DNA from: Yamadazyma tenuis
Taxonomy: Eukaryota > Ascomycota > Pichiomycetes > Serinales > Debaryomycetaceae
DNA: 64,000 nt
Reading direction: 5' to 3'
NCBI RefSeq assembly: GCF_029203305.1
Contig: NC_089464.1
Coordinates: forward strand, 744,001 to 808,000
Part shown: in pieces, positions 38,964 through 48,218 of the stretch
How positions within the stretch are numbered: position 1 is the first letter of the stretch
Layout: each line of letters starts with the position of its first letter
Notes under the pieces: generated by a model
Database searches by the model: none
What the model was told of the DNA's origin: nothing
What the model saw: only the letters and a program-made list of their open reading frames with translations
Translations under genes and position numbers: made by a program

Positions 38964-39731
38964 TTAAACAGATTCCAAGACAACGTCCTTGAATCCCTTA
39001 GCCTTCTTACCTTTTTCTTCAGCAGAACCTTCACCGTGTAAAGACAACAAAGCACCCAAGTCGAATTTTGGTTGCTTCAACAACTTGACCTTTCTGATGT
39101 GAACATTTTGCAAAGGATAGATGGTTTGGGTAGACTTTTCAATTTCTCTGCCAATAACTTCTGGAATCAACTTAGAGGTCAACTGAGCCAAAGTGACGTT
39201 GGAAACTTCTCTTTGCATGATTTCCATCATCTTCTTTCTGATTTCTCTCAACTTAGAAGATTGAGCGTAAGTAGTCTTCTTAATTTGGTTTTGTTGTCTC
39301 TTGGTGAAAGCAATAGCGAAAACTCTCAAGACGTAGTCATCAGCGGTCTTGACAGTGACGTTAGCTTCAACCAAAGATTGCCATTTTCTAACCAAAGATC
39401 TCAATTTATCGGAAGTAAAGTTCAATCCGTGGAAGTTGGTCAACAAGTTCTTACCTTGGACTTCGTCAACTCTCAATTTGATGTTTCTGTAAGAGTGGTC
39501 TTCAGATCCTTGCAAGTCAGCCAAAGATACTTCGACAACTCTACCCTTCAAACCATCAGCGGCGTTCTTCAAACCGGTAGATTTGTTGATCAAAGTCTTA
39601 CCAACGTTTCTGTTTTCGAAAGTGGATGGAGCTTTGATGTCAAACCAATCTTTTCTGGTGAATGGGTCGACGACCTTCTTCTTCAAACCCTTCTTACCTT
39701 TGGACAATCTCTTATTTTTACCAACAGCCAT
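38964..39731 (-). CDS. RPS1: 40S ribosomal protein eS1
   Basis: 255 residues, the exact family length. It starts [23 protein letters not shown] and contains [59 protein letters not shown] and [12 protein letters not shown]. It is a core small-subunit protein at the mRNA exit. No intron, as in yeast RPS1A/B. Codon use is strongly biased, as for high expression. It is divergent from TEM1, with an RP-type palindrome in the shared promoter. Only one copy is in the window. Confidence 0.97.
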   Translation of the reverse strand: MAVGKNKRLSKGKKGLKKKVVDPFTRKDWFDIKAPSTFENRNVGKTLINKSTGLKNAADGLKGRVVEVSLADLQGSEDHSYRNIKLRVDEVQGKNLLTNFHGLNFTSDKLRSLVRKWQSLVEANVTVKTADDYVLRVFAIAFTKRQQNQIKKTTYAQSSKLREIRKKMMEIMQREVSNVTLAQLTSKLIPEVIGREIEKSTQTIYPLQNVHIRKVKLLKQPKFDLGALLSLHGEGSAEEKGKKAKGFKDVVLESV

Positions 39732-39904
39732 ATTAAAGTTGTTTATTCAAAAGAAAAATTATTTCAATATAAAATTTTCACTAAGCGTACTTTTTTCTCT
39801 CACCTCTGGCTTAGAGCGAGAGATTTTTTTTGGTCTCACAAAAGCACACTCCTGCACACATTTTGTATGACAACGGTGACTGTTGAAAAATGCGCACGCG
39901 ATAT

Positions 39905-39918
39905 AGGGCGACAGCCCT
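39905..39918. promoter_or_regulatory. Palindrome AGGGC-GACA-GCCCT upstream of RPS1
   Basis: Perfect 5-bp inverted arms around a 4-bp centre, 174-187 bp upstream of the RPS1 start. The layout is that of the AGGGCTATAGCCCT palindrome I recall from ribosomal protein promoters of ascomycetes outside Saccharomyces; only the centre differs. The site could also serve the divergent TEM1. Confidence 0.55.
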
Positions 39919-40014
39919 TCTTTTGAATACTGGCTTACGGGCTTACCTTTGTACACGTCTCGCGCGAGCCTAAGAATTATAAACAAATCAGTTGGTATCA
40001 AGTGTTTTTGAATC

Positions 40015-40729
40015 ATGGAAGAACAAGAACACGATGAACAAGGAAACCAGTATGTTACCTCTTCTAAACGAGAGTTACTCGATCTATGCAGACGTTGATT
40101 ATGTGGACTTCGAGGTATGCAGACTTTCCTCAAATAGTTTTACTAACAAGTACAATTTTAGAGTGGCATTAAAAGTGGGCTTAATTGGCGATTCGCAAAT
40201 AGGGAAAACATCTCTTATGGTTAAATACGTCGAAGGGACGTTCGATGATGATTATATTCAGACATTAGGAGTCAACTTTATGGATAAGAAAATACGAATA
40301 AGAAATACCATCATAACCTTTTCGATTTGGGATTTAGGTGGACAGAAAGAGTTCATCAATATGCTACCATTGGTGTCCAATGACGCAATTGCAATGCTTT
40401 TCATGTTTGACTTAACGAGAAAAAGCACGTTGAATTCTATCAAGGAATGGTACAGACAAGTCAGAGGATTCAACAAAACTGCTATTCCATTTCTTGTGGG
40501 GACCAAATACGACGAGTTTATCGACTTACCTCACCAAGATCAAATTGAAATAACACAGCAGGCCAAGAAGTTTGCCAACGCCATGAAATCTCCAGTGGTA
40601 TTCTGTTCCACATCCCATTCTATCAACGTGCAAAAGATATTCAAGATCATATTATCTAAAGCATTCGATTTGAAATTGAACCTAGAAGAAATCACCAATG
40701 TCGGGGAACCTATCCTCATATATAAGTAG
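40015..40729 (+). CDS. TEM1: Mitotic-exit-network Ras-like GTPase (spliced)
   Basis: Exon 1 40015-40049 (MEEQEHDEQGNQ) joins exon 2 40162-40729, giving 200 residues. The junction produces NQVALKVGLIGDSQIGKTS, which lines up with NQVEVQVGLVGD of yeast Tem1. An unspliced frame from 39992 would instead give an unrelated 60-residue start. GTPase motifs are the P-loop GDSQIGKTS (21-29), DLGGQKE, GTKYD and CSTSHS. QTLGVNF and FINMLP are specific to the Tem1/Spg1 family. Tem1 sits on the spindle pole body and triggers Cdc15 to start mitotic exit or septation. The protein lacks the long C-terminal tail of the S. cerevisiae form. Confidence 0.95.
40050..40161 (+). other. Spliceosomal intron of TEM1, 112 nt
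   Basis: Donor GTATGT at 40050, branch TACTAAC at 40141-40147, acceptor TTTTAG ending at 40161. Exon 1 ends with two bases of a Gln codon that exon 2 completes. Confidence 0.93.
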
Positions 40730-40842
40730 TGTCCTTATGTTTTTCAGGTATCCCAATGGTCTTCAATTCTCTCATTAATACTTTTATTTAGCATTTAAAT
40801 TATACATAAAGTCGCGTTAAAATTGTCACCCATCCATTCACG

Positions 40843-43206
40843 ATGCTTCCCATTAATAAGTTGAAAGGTTGGACGTATCTGTTTCTCGAGAGTGAAGACA
40901 ATGGCGATAATGAAAGCCCTAGGCGAAGTGGGAGAAGAAGAGGAGCCGTATCGAATAAGATAATGATAAAAAGAGATAAAGATGGTCTCGAGCTCAAAGC
41001 TGGTGATAGCATAGAGGTCCAGCAGCAAAAAATTTCCGATACACAAATAGCTTTGATTATATCCATTGAGTTTGGAATCAGCTCTGTCGTGAAGTTGGAG
41101 GTTCTATGGTTCAACAGGTCAAGTGAAATTGACTTAACGATCAATCTGGATAGGTCTTTGGAGGAGAAGGAACTTTTCATAACTCCATTTAAAGATATCA
41201 TCCCCGTTGATGTGGTCAAGGAAAATGTGAATGTGATGACACATGAAGCATATATGGAATTGTCTAAGAAAGAACACCGAGCATACTTTTGTCGGATGGC
41301 TAGTGATGAAGACGGCCAGCATTTAAGTCAACCTCTCTCATACGATGTGGTATTGGCTACTTTGAAACAAGATCCTAAAACTTTAGTTGAGCTTATCGGC
41401 GATATGACTGAGGAAAATGACAAAAAACAAAGGACAGAAACGCCCACACAAAAACGAAATCCAGAAGCTTCCGAATCAGCTTCTCAAAAGGCTCGCCAAC
41501 TGGAGAAGAAATTGATCAACATATCCAGCGAGGAATCTGACTCAGAAGATGACCGGGATGTCGAAGAGATAGATTTAGATTCTCTGGATGAAGAGTTCCA
41601 CAGTGCCCAAACTTCTCCAAAGAAGAGGAGAGCTACCTCCAAGCCGACTACTCCTCGAAAAACTAGTCTCCGAAAACCTCGAGCCCCACCCCAAAATGAT
41701 GTACTTGAAGATTTATCTGAACCCGAATCCCCGTCACCAAGGAAGGCCAATACTCCCAAATCCACCAAGAAGAGAGGATTCCAAGAATCAGAAGAGTTCA
41801 TGAAGAAGGTCTTGGGTAGGAAGGTTATGATCTATAACTCATTGCCGGTGCCCACATTGTCATCACCGAAGAAGAGAACAAAGAAAAATGATTCAACCTA
41901 TGGAAATCTCGATACAAGCTCTACTGCTTTCAAAGACTTGAAGAAAAAGCTTCATACATCCGCAAAACTTTCTTCGCTTCCGTGTCGTGAAGATGAGTTC
42001 ACTACGTTATATTTAAACGTTGAAAATTCAATCAAAGAGCAAACTGGATGCTGCTTATACATAAGTGGGACGCCTGGTATTGGTAAGACCGCCACTATAC
42101 AAGAAGTCATGAGCTCAATGGAAGATCTCAAAGAGAAAGGAGAAGTAAATGATTTTGATTACGTTGAGATAAATGCATTAAAGCTTATCAATCCAAACTA
42201 TGCATATTCTGTGCTTTGGTCAAAAATCAGTGGCTTGGACGTTAGTCCTTCGTATGCTGCTTTGTTTTTAGATGCTTACTTCAAGGAAGACTCGCCGTCC
42301 AAAAAACCAATTGTCGTAATGGTAGATGAACTCGACCTGATGGCTACCAAAAAGCAAAACGTCATGTACAATTTTTTCAACTGGCCCACATATCCTAACT
42401 CCAAGTTAATTGTTCTTGCAGTTGCCAACACTATGGACTTACCAGAAAGAGTCCTTACAAACAAAATTTCATCAAGATTAGGTATGCGAAGAATTCAATT
42501 CATTGGTTATACTTTTGAGCAGTTGGGATGTATTATAGATCACCGATTGAGCATGATTCAACGTCAAAGCAAGCAAAAAGTCATAATAGAGCTGGATGCT
42601 ATAAACTTTGCTTCCAGAAAAGTTGCTAGTGTTAGTGGTGATGCTCGTAGAGCTTTACAGATCTGTAGAAGAGCAGTCGAGATTGCCGAATTGGAGTATC
42701 AAACATCGGCAAATGGGGATGAACACTCTTCAGATGTTTTCCACGTGAAGATTCCTCATATCGCCAAAGCCATCAACGAGTCAACCAATTCACCCATTGC
42801 GCAGTATGTTGCAAGCTTGTCAATGGCATCTAAATTGATTTTATGTGCTCTTCTTTTGAGACAGAGACGATCCGGGTTGGCTGAGAATCCATTGGGCGAT
42901 ATTATTGACGAGATCAAAATATTACTTAGAATGGCCAGCTCAAAAAGTCTCCGACTTTCTGGTACTATAAGTGGGCATATCGATGTTGCTGAGGCATTAC
43001 TAGATGGTAGAATGACAAATGATCAAGCAAAAACCAGCATTAGAATCGAAAACTTTAAGTTTCTCATTTTTGAACTCATAGAGAATGGGATCTTAAATGC
43101 GCAGGACATTAAAAGTGAGCGGTACCGCCTTGTTTCATTGAATGTATCGCAGGATGAAGTGATGTCGACTTTGAAAAGGGATGATCAAGTGTCTGGGTTT
43201 TTGTAA
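40843..43206 (+). CDS. ORC1: Origin recognition complex subunit 1
   Basis: 787 residues. An N-terminal BAH domain (about 45-195, GLELKAGDSIEVQQ ... EAYMELSKKEHRAYFCRM) is followed by a long disordered, phospho-site-rich linker (about 200-370, many SPKK/TP motifs). The AAA+ ATPase comes next: Walker A GTPGIGKT (409-416), Walker B VVMVDELD (491-498), sensor 1 AVANTMDLPER and the sensor 2 region SGDARRALQICRRAVEIAE. A C-terminal winged-helix domain ends the protein. Orc1 is the catalytic ATPase of ORC and, through BAH, contacts nucleosomes. The upstream gap has a single CGCGTT near 40812. Confidence 0.96.
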   Translation: MLPINKLKGWTYLFLESEDNGDNESPRRSGRRRGAVSNKIMIKRDKDGLELKAGDSIEVQQQKISDTQIALIISIEFGISSVVKLEVLWFNRSSEIDLTINLDRSLEEKELFITPFKDIIPVDVVKENVNVMTHEAYMELSKKEHRAYFCRMASDEDGQHLSQPLSYDVVLATLKQDPKTLVELIGDMTEENDKKQRTETPTQKRNPEASESASQKARQLEKKLINISSEESDSEDDRDVEEIDLDSLDEEFHSAQTSPKKRRATSKPTTPRKTSLRKPRAPPQNDVLEDLSEPESPSPRKANTPKSTKKRGFQESEEFMKKVLGRKVMIYNSLPVPTLSSPKKRTKKNDSTYGNLDTSSTAFKDLKKKLHTSAKLSSLPCREDEFTTLYLNVENSIKEQTGCCLYISGTPGIGKTATIQEVMSSMEDLKEKGEVNDFDYVEINALKLINPNYAYSVLWSKISGLDVSPSYAALFLDAYFKEDSPSKKPIVVMVDELDLMATKKQNVMYNFFNWPTYPNSKLIVLAVANTMDLPERVLTNKISSRLGMRRIQFIGYTFEQLGCIIDHRLSMIQRQSKQKVIIELDAINFASRKVASVSGDARRALQICRRAVEIAELEYQTSANGDEHSSDVFHVKIPHIAKAINESTNSPIAQYVASLSMASKLILCALLLRQRRSGLAENPLGDIIDEIKILLRMASSKSLRLSGTISGHIDVAEALLDGRMTNDQAKTSIRIENFKFLIFELIENGILNAQDIKSERYRLVSLNVSQDEVMSTLKRDDQVSGFL

Positions 43207-43288
43207 AACTATTATAGGTTAAAAACATATAAAGGGATTCAACCTGCATTATTTCGGCTGCAAAATCGCTTTCTGCGAGCATCTCTTT

Positions 43289-43296
43289 CTCATCGC
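43289..43296. promoter_or_regulatory. PAC element upstream of TSR2
   Basis: CTCATCGC on plus (GCGATGAG on minus) lies 35 bp upstream of the TSR2 ATG. PAC works in either orientation and marks ribosome-biogenesis genes in yeasts; TSR2 is one. Confidence 0.6.
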
Positions 43297-43330
43297 GAAT
43301 CCAAAAAAAAGTTCATACAACCAAAAGAAT

Positions 43331-43936
43331 ATGAGCAGAATAGATCCAACAGAGTTTGTTCAAGCCCTTGATGGACAAAGTTCTCTTAAGTTTCCGAATG
43401 AAAGACAGCAATCACATTTTGAACTAGGTGTCACCATGGCTGTTCACAAGTGGGAAGAGTTGAACGTCGCTGTTGACAATTCCTGGGGTGGGCCTAACTC
43501 TGCAGATAAGAGAGATTGGATATCAGGTATTGTTATCGATTTGTTCGAGGAAAAGATAGTTGATGTTCAATTAGTTGAAGAAACATTATTATACGCCATG
43601 TTAGATGAATTCGATGTTCATGTCGATAACGATTCAGCTCTTGAGATTGCCAACATGATAATCAAATTCTACCAAAAAGCACAATTGAATGATTTCAGTG
43701 ATATAGATATCCTCTATGAAAGATGGCAAATTAGACAACAGAATAGACAGGCACAAAAAGTCAAGGTTGAAGATGATCCAGAAAATCCTAGCAGTGATGA
43801 AGAAGATGATGAAGAACATGAGCATTATCATGAGGACCAGCACATAGACGACTCGATGGAAGTCGATAACGGTCCAGTAGTCGACGATGATGGGTTTACT
43901 TTGGTGCAAACCAAAAAGGGAAATAGAAGACGGTAG
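43331..43936 (+). CDS. TSR2: Pre-rRNA processing protein Tsr2, eS26 escortin
   Basis: 201 residues (205 in yeast). Tsr2 is the chaperone that carries ribosomal protein eS26 into the nucleus, releases it from importin and hands it to 90S/40S precursors. The folded N-terminal half holds the family signature FELGVTMAVHKWEELNVAVDNSWGG ... KRDWISGIVIDLF. It is followed by a long acidic tail (PSSDEEDDEEHEHYHED), the eS26-binding element, and the conserved C-terminal block DDGFTLVQTKKGNRR. It is convergent with the HID1-family gene. Confidence 0.94.
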   Translation: MSRIDPTEFVQALDGQSSLKFPNERQQSHFELGVTMAVHKWEELNVAVDNSWGGPNSADKRDWISGIVIDLFEEKIVDVQLVEETLLYAMLDEFDVHVDNDSALEIANMIIKFYQKAQLNDFSDIDILYERWQIRQQNRQAQKVKVEDDPENPSSDEEDDEEHEHYHEDQHIDDSMEVDNGPVVDDDGFTLVQTKKGNRRR

Positions 43937-43994
43937 GGTGCATAACCTCGTAAATATATTTTGTACGATTAATAATATGTAAAAAGAATCAATC

Positions 43995-46994
43995 TTAATT
44001 ACTGATTGAGTTTCTTGGAGTGTTTGTCCTTGAACGGTTGAGGGTATTCAACGAGTGGAAGGATGACACAGAGTTTCCTCTGGTTGGGAAATAGGCCTCC
44101 GGTTCTTGGGTTGGAGTATTCATGCCTGAAACCGGTGTAGCACTTCTTATCTGTTGCAATCTTAAGTCACTCAATCTCCTAGACAAATTAGAAGGTCTAT
44201 CCAAAGAAGGAGTCCCCGGCATAGACTGATTTGGAATGACACCTAACTTAGAGTTGAAGATGTCGAATAAACTTGCTTCTGTTTTGATCTTGAATAATCT
44301 TATATTTGTTTGAGACCAGTGATTGACTTTAGTTATTGACTTTTCCACCTCTGCAACTGTTTCTGGGGTTTCAACAATTGCGTTCATGGTGGTATCTCCT
44401 CCTTGGAAGAACTTACCGAACGATAAAACGGTAGAGGCTAAGTTTTTCACAATTTTGTAGTTTCCACCAGTAGCATGTTCAACACTGTCAATTCCATTGT
44501 AGATATCACTGAAAAGCAATGACAAGTACCAGCCCAAGGAGATTGTACTCCAAGAAAATTTCAATGGAATTAAAGGAGATGTAGGAAGGAAGTCATAGTT
44601 GATTTGTTTCAGGTTTTCTTCAATCACTTTTGCAAAATCGGCATCAGCAATATGTTGAACCAACGTAAAGGCGTCAATACCTGGTGCGTTATCAACCGCC
44701 CAAACCTCACTCAAAGTGAGCTTCAAGTGTGGGATAATCACCGTGATAATGATCCTCAATGCATCATTGCCGGCCCAGGTTTTGCTTATGCTAGCCTCCT
44801 TTCTTTGTTTACCTCTGGCTTTTGTTGTCATGCCCGTTGGAAGACTAGGTCTCAATGCCCTGTCAATAGCCTTTGCCTCAACTTCATATGCATCTGTTTC
44901 CGATCGAGGATTTGATCCAATACTCGAAGCAGACATTGTTTCGTTCCCATAGAAAGAGAATTGAGGTTGGGACATCATGGGTGGCAGTTTGGGGTCATCA
45001 TCTTCCTGAATGTTGAGGTTGGTGAAAGACCGATTGGATGGGGTGGTGGCCAAACTATTAATGGATTCATGGTCGTCCTTTTCATTGATTTCAGATTGAG
45101 CTTCGTTGTCGTCTTGCACAGTTTTAAGCATCAAAGCATCTTCGTTGAAGTATTCGTTTTTGAAGCTATATATGGTTGACCAGGCCTGAGCATAAGTCTT
45201 CTCACCTTTGAGGATAGAAAATAGTAACATTCGAGATGCTTGTGTGTCCCTTAAAGCTCCAATACAAATACTTCTGATCAAAAGAGCCAAAAGATCAGGA
45301 TTGAAGGAAGCTCTTAAAAGGAAGTCTCGATTGGAAAACCTGACAATCAAGTTAGTCAAAGCTGTACATGCTGAATAGGACAAGCCGTTGCGAGGGTTGA
45401 TATTATTGAGCTTTTTCGTTGGATCATTGGTACCGGGGTATGGCTCTGATGATATCAAAGGAACTAAATTGTATAGGATTTCTATCAAGGTGGTTGCAAG
45501 TAATGAGTTTGAAGGATGCGATTGTTTTGAAAGGGCATAGTTGCTAAGAATGGCGCATAGTTGAACAACCAAAAAGTCTCTAGTTGAAAGCTGACTTTGA
45601 TTGAAGCTATTTGATGGGGGAAGACTATTCATGAATTCAGGACTAGGAATAAGCAAATCTTCCACAAATGGCTTCTGATGAGACAAATAAAGCAAAAAAC
45701 AAGACGCCAATCGTACTATGTTTTGATCCCGATTGTTGTTGGCATATTGTTTGATATAGAACACCAACATGAAGCATATTACTGAGTAGAATTTGGGACC
45801 TGAAAGTTCTTTGAAGCTGGCATTACATTGAAATAATTCCCAGAGAAGCATCATTGTTTCCATCACCCAAAGTGGTGGGGAATTACCAAAACGACTGAGA
45901 TTGAGATTGAACACGGACTCAGACTCACCTGAACCGATAATTGGGCTCTTCAAGCTATTTACCAAACTTGAAGTTAAAAATAAGAGTTCTTGATCCTTAT
46001 GCAACTTCCCAAAATATAATCTAGCCATATTGTAGGGTTTATGAGCCAATATATTTAACTGGGACAATGGTTCTAGATCTTGTTTAGGTGGGAGTGGATA
46101 CACTATCATAAGTGTCAAAAATTGAATGCAATGTGTCACATACAGAAACCTAGTGAATCTTACATTTGCCTCGTTTAGTTGGAGCATGTTCTCGTTGGAA
46201 GATGGCCTGACAGAACGGCACACCACATTTATCAATGAGCATACCAATGTCAACACCTCAATCCGTGGAAGTGAACTCACTAACAATGTCAAGAACAAAG
46301 ACCCATTGGCCACCACTTGGGAAGGGAAACTGTAGATTGCGTTTCCGCATAGAGTAAGAATCAACTTCATTACCGAAGAACGATTTGATTCAACTATCAA
46401 GTCAGGAGCTTGATACTTTGCGTTAACACCGATGCCAGGCTCCCATAGCGAGTATGATATCATTTCGGTAGGTTCCACGTCTTTGTTTGCTCTTGAAGGT
46501 GTAATGGTGAATCCCTTGAAGAATAAAAGCCTAATTAGACTCTTTAATAGCTTATCAGCCAAAATGTTCAGAGTATCTATTTTTTGTGGAGGGTGTGATG
46601 TGGAGTCCACGAATATAAGTGGTTCATAACAGGAGGACAAGAAGAATTTGGATTCGAGAGTTTTGTACTCCTCCAATTCATATAAAAATGGTATTAACTT
46701 GGTTAAGAACCTCACACAGTTTAATACTTGGCTTGAAGGTAGTGGTTTCTTGAGGTCAACGAAAGCTATAAGTTTCTGGCAAAGAACGTAGATCAACAGG
46801 AGGAAGTTGGAACGGTTCTGATCTCGTAGAGATTGGATATCGAACGGGGTTAGTAATTCGAATATATCGTTAGCACCATTTGGCTTTTCCCAGAAGACAC
46901 TCCAGTATGCTTTGTCTGTCAAATCAATAATCCTGCCTTGCCCAAGCTTGAAGAAATGGTTTTTGAACTCAAGCCTCTCTTCTGCTGTTCTCAT
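43995..46994 (-). CDS. HID1/dymeclin-family Golgi protein
   Basis: 999 residues, helical throughout. The N-terminal block LEFKNHFFKLGQGR...DKAYWSVFWEKPNGANDIFELLTPFDIQSLRDQNRSN aligns with the start of animal HID1 and fission-yeast Hid1/Ftp105. The conserved LWEPGIGV segment near residue 190 also matches. Relatives act at the Golgi (cargo sorting, and in fission yeast as a ubiquitin protease adaptor). S. cerevisiae Ecm30 probably belongs to this group. Animal HID1 starts Met-Gly and is myristoylated; this one starts Met-Arg, so the modification is not predicted from this start. The C-terminal 300 residues are low-complexity and Ser/Thr/Pro-rich. Confidence 0.78.
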   Translation of the reverse strand: MRTAEERLEFKNHFFKLGQGRIIDLTDKAYWSVFWEKPNGANDIFELLTPFDIQSLRDQNRSNFLLLIYVLCQKLIAFVDLKKPLPSSQVLNCVRFLTKLIPFLYELEEYKTLESKFFLSSCYEPLIFVDSTSHPPQKIDTLNILADKLLKSLIRLLFFKGFTITPSRANKDVEPTEMISYSLWEPGIGVNAKYQAPDLIVESNRSSVMKLILTLCGNAIYSFPSQVVANGSLFLTLLVSSLPRIEVLTLVCSLINVVCRSVRPSSNENMLQLNEANVRFTRFLYVTHCIQFLTLMIVYPLPPKQDLEPLSQLNILAHKPYNMARLYFGKLHKDQELLFLTSSLVNSLKSPIIGSGESESVFNLNLSRFGNSPPLWVMETMMLLWELFQCNASFKELSGPKFYSVICFMLVFYIKQYANNNRDQNIVRLASCFLLYLSHQKPFVEDLLIPSPEFMNSLPPSNSFNQSQLSTRDFLVVQLCAILSNYALSKQSHPSNSLLATTLIEILYNLVPLISSEPYPGTNDPTKKLNNINPRNGLSYSACTALTNLIVRFSNRDFLLRASFNPDLLALLIRSICIGALRDTQASRMLLFSILKGEKTYAQAWSTIYSFKNEYFNEDALMLKTVQDDNEAQSEINEKDDHESINSLATTPSNRSFTNLNIQEDDDPKLPPMMSQPQFSFYGNETMSASSIGSNPRSETDAYEVEAKAIDRALRPSLPTGMTTKARGKQRKEASISKTWAGNDALRIIITVIIPHLKLTLSEVWAVDNAPGIDAFTLVQHIADADFAKVIEENLKQINYDFLPTSPLIPLKFSWSTISLGWYLSLLFSDIYNGIDSVEHATGGNYKIVKNLASTVLSFGKFFQGGDTTMNAIVETPETVAEVEKSITKVNHWSQTNIRLFKIKTEASLFDIFNSKLGVIPNQSMPGTPSLDRPSNLSRRLSDLRLQQIRSATPVSGMNTPTQEPEAYFPTRGNSVSSFHSLNTLNRSRTNTPRNSISN

Positions 46995-47234
46995 TATATT
47001 TAGAGGAGAATGTGTACTAGCGAAAGAATTCGGGTTTTATTTGAGTATGTCGGTTAGGCTGAGGAACAAGAATGGAATGCTCAGATTTAGTTTCTCAATT
47101 AGTGTTAATATGAGGGTATAAATTAATTATGAGCTCGTCATCCTCCAATCCCCAGAACTTTATATATATTCGTTATCTATATGATTCGTACATATAAATA
47201 GAGAAGACTACATTTACTTCAGATGCATGTTCTA

Positions 47235-48068
47235 TTAGTTGGGTCTCAGTCTTTGGGCCCGGCCACTGTCTTCTTCGTCGTGTTCACGTCTTCTGATGGC
47301 TCCTGCAATTGAGGCAAATCCAATATCTACATGCATTCCAGCTTCTTCGGGTTCTTCGTGAGATTCCTCCAAGCACTCCAAGTCATCTGCATCCCCAGTA
47401 TTGTGAATCGTTGGTGGCTCTTCATTGACCCAACTGTTAGGAACCGAAACCTCCATAAATTCAGGGTTCAATGACGAATGGGCAAAATCAAAGCCTGTGT
47501 TGGCCATGTCGGTTTGGTCTTCGTTTTCAGAATCAAAGTGCATCGCCGAACATTTAGACATAGCGTGATAAACAGACTCTACTGAGTCGGGCACCTTACT
47601 CAAAAGCTTAGAATCCTGTTGTCTCGACATCTTCGAGTTTGGACTTAATACAAGTTCAATGGTGGGAACGAGCTCCGATTCCTTTTGAGTTTGTACTTGG
47701 AATAAATCACTCGTAGATACTTGTAAGTAAAGTTTATCAGGCTCTTGTAAGGCGTGTAATAAGATGCCTTGGTAAGGAAATTCAATCCCCTTATTCAACA
47801 GATCACACCAAACCAAAAACAGAGTATTCAAAACGAACAAGTCCACCGGGAGTTCTTGAATGGAGGATATCTCTGGGTGCACGAAGAGCTGGATATTTGG
47901 ATCTTTATCTAGAATGAGGAATGAGTAATTAGACCCAGCGGCATAAAGCACAAATTTATCATCATCTGGTAAAGAGAACTTTTCTGGAGACGAAGCCTGG
48001 TATTCAGTAAAGGCTATAGTATTTTCATAGTTGGGATATTCATATATTAGTCGAGGATCCGAACCCAT
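47235..48068 (-). CDS. LOT5: Lot5-type pICln/Voldacs family protein
   Basis: 277 residues. The N-terminal half is a PH-like pICln fold: FVLYAAGSNYSFLILDK, then ELPVDLFVLNTLFLVWCDLLNKGIEFPYQGILLHALQ and LYLQVSTSD, matching yeast Lot5 (cold-induced, function unclear). Animal pICln chaperones Sm proteins in the methylosome. The C-terminal half is acidic (DDLECLEESHEEPEEAG) with a short basic end (RRREHDEEDSGRAQRLR), also as in the family. Confidence 0.85.
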   Translation of the reverse strand: MGSDPRLIYEYPNYENTIAFTEYQASSPEKFSLPDDDKFVLYAAGSNYSFLILDKDPNIQLFVHPEISSIQELPVDLFVLNTLFLVWCDLLNKGIEFPYQGILLHALQEPDKLYLQVSTSDLFQVQTQKESELVPTIELVLSPNSKMSRQQDSKLLSKVPDSVESVYHAMSKCSAMHFDSENEDQTDMANTGFDFAHSSLNPEFMEVSVPNSWVNEEPPTIHNTGDADDLECLEESHEEPEEAGMHVDIGFASIAGAIRRREHDEEDSGRAQRLRPN

Positions 48069-48218
48069 TTCAGGTGATTCTTGCCAATACTATGCGTACT
48101 GTGGAAGTAAAAATATTTTAGGGTTATCGCGAACAAAGCGTTGTGGGTATACTATTTATTCACATATTAATCTCATCATTCTATGCCCAAGTATAGATAC
48201 AGACATATATACTTAACC

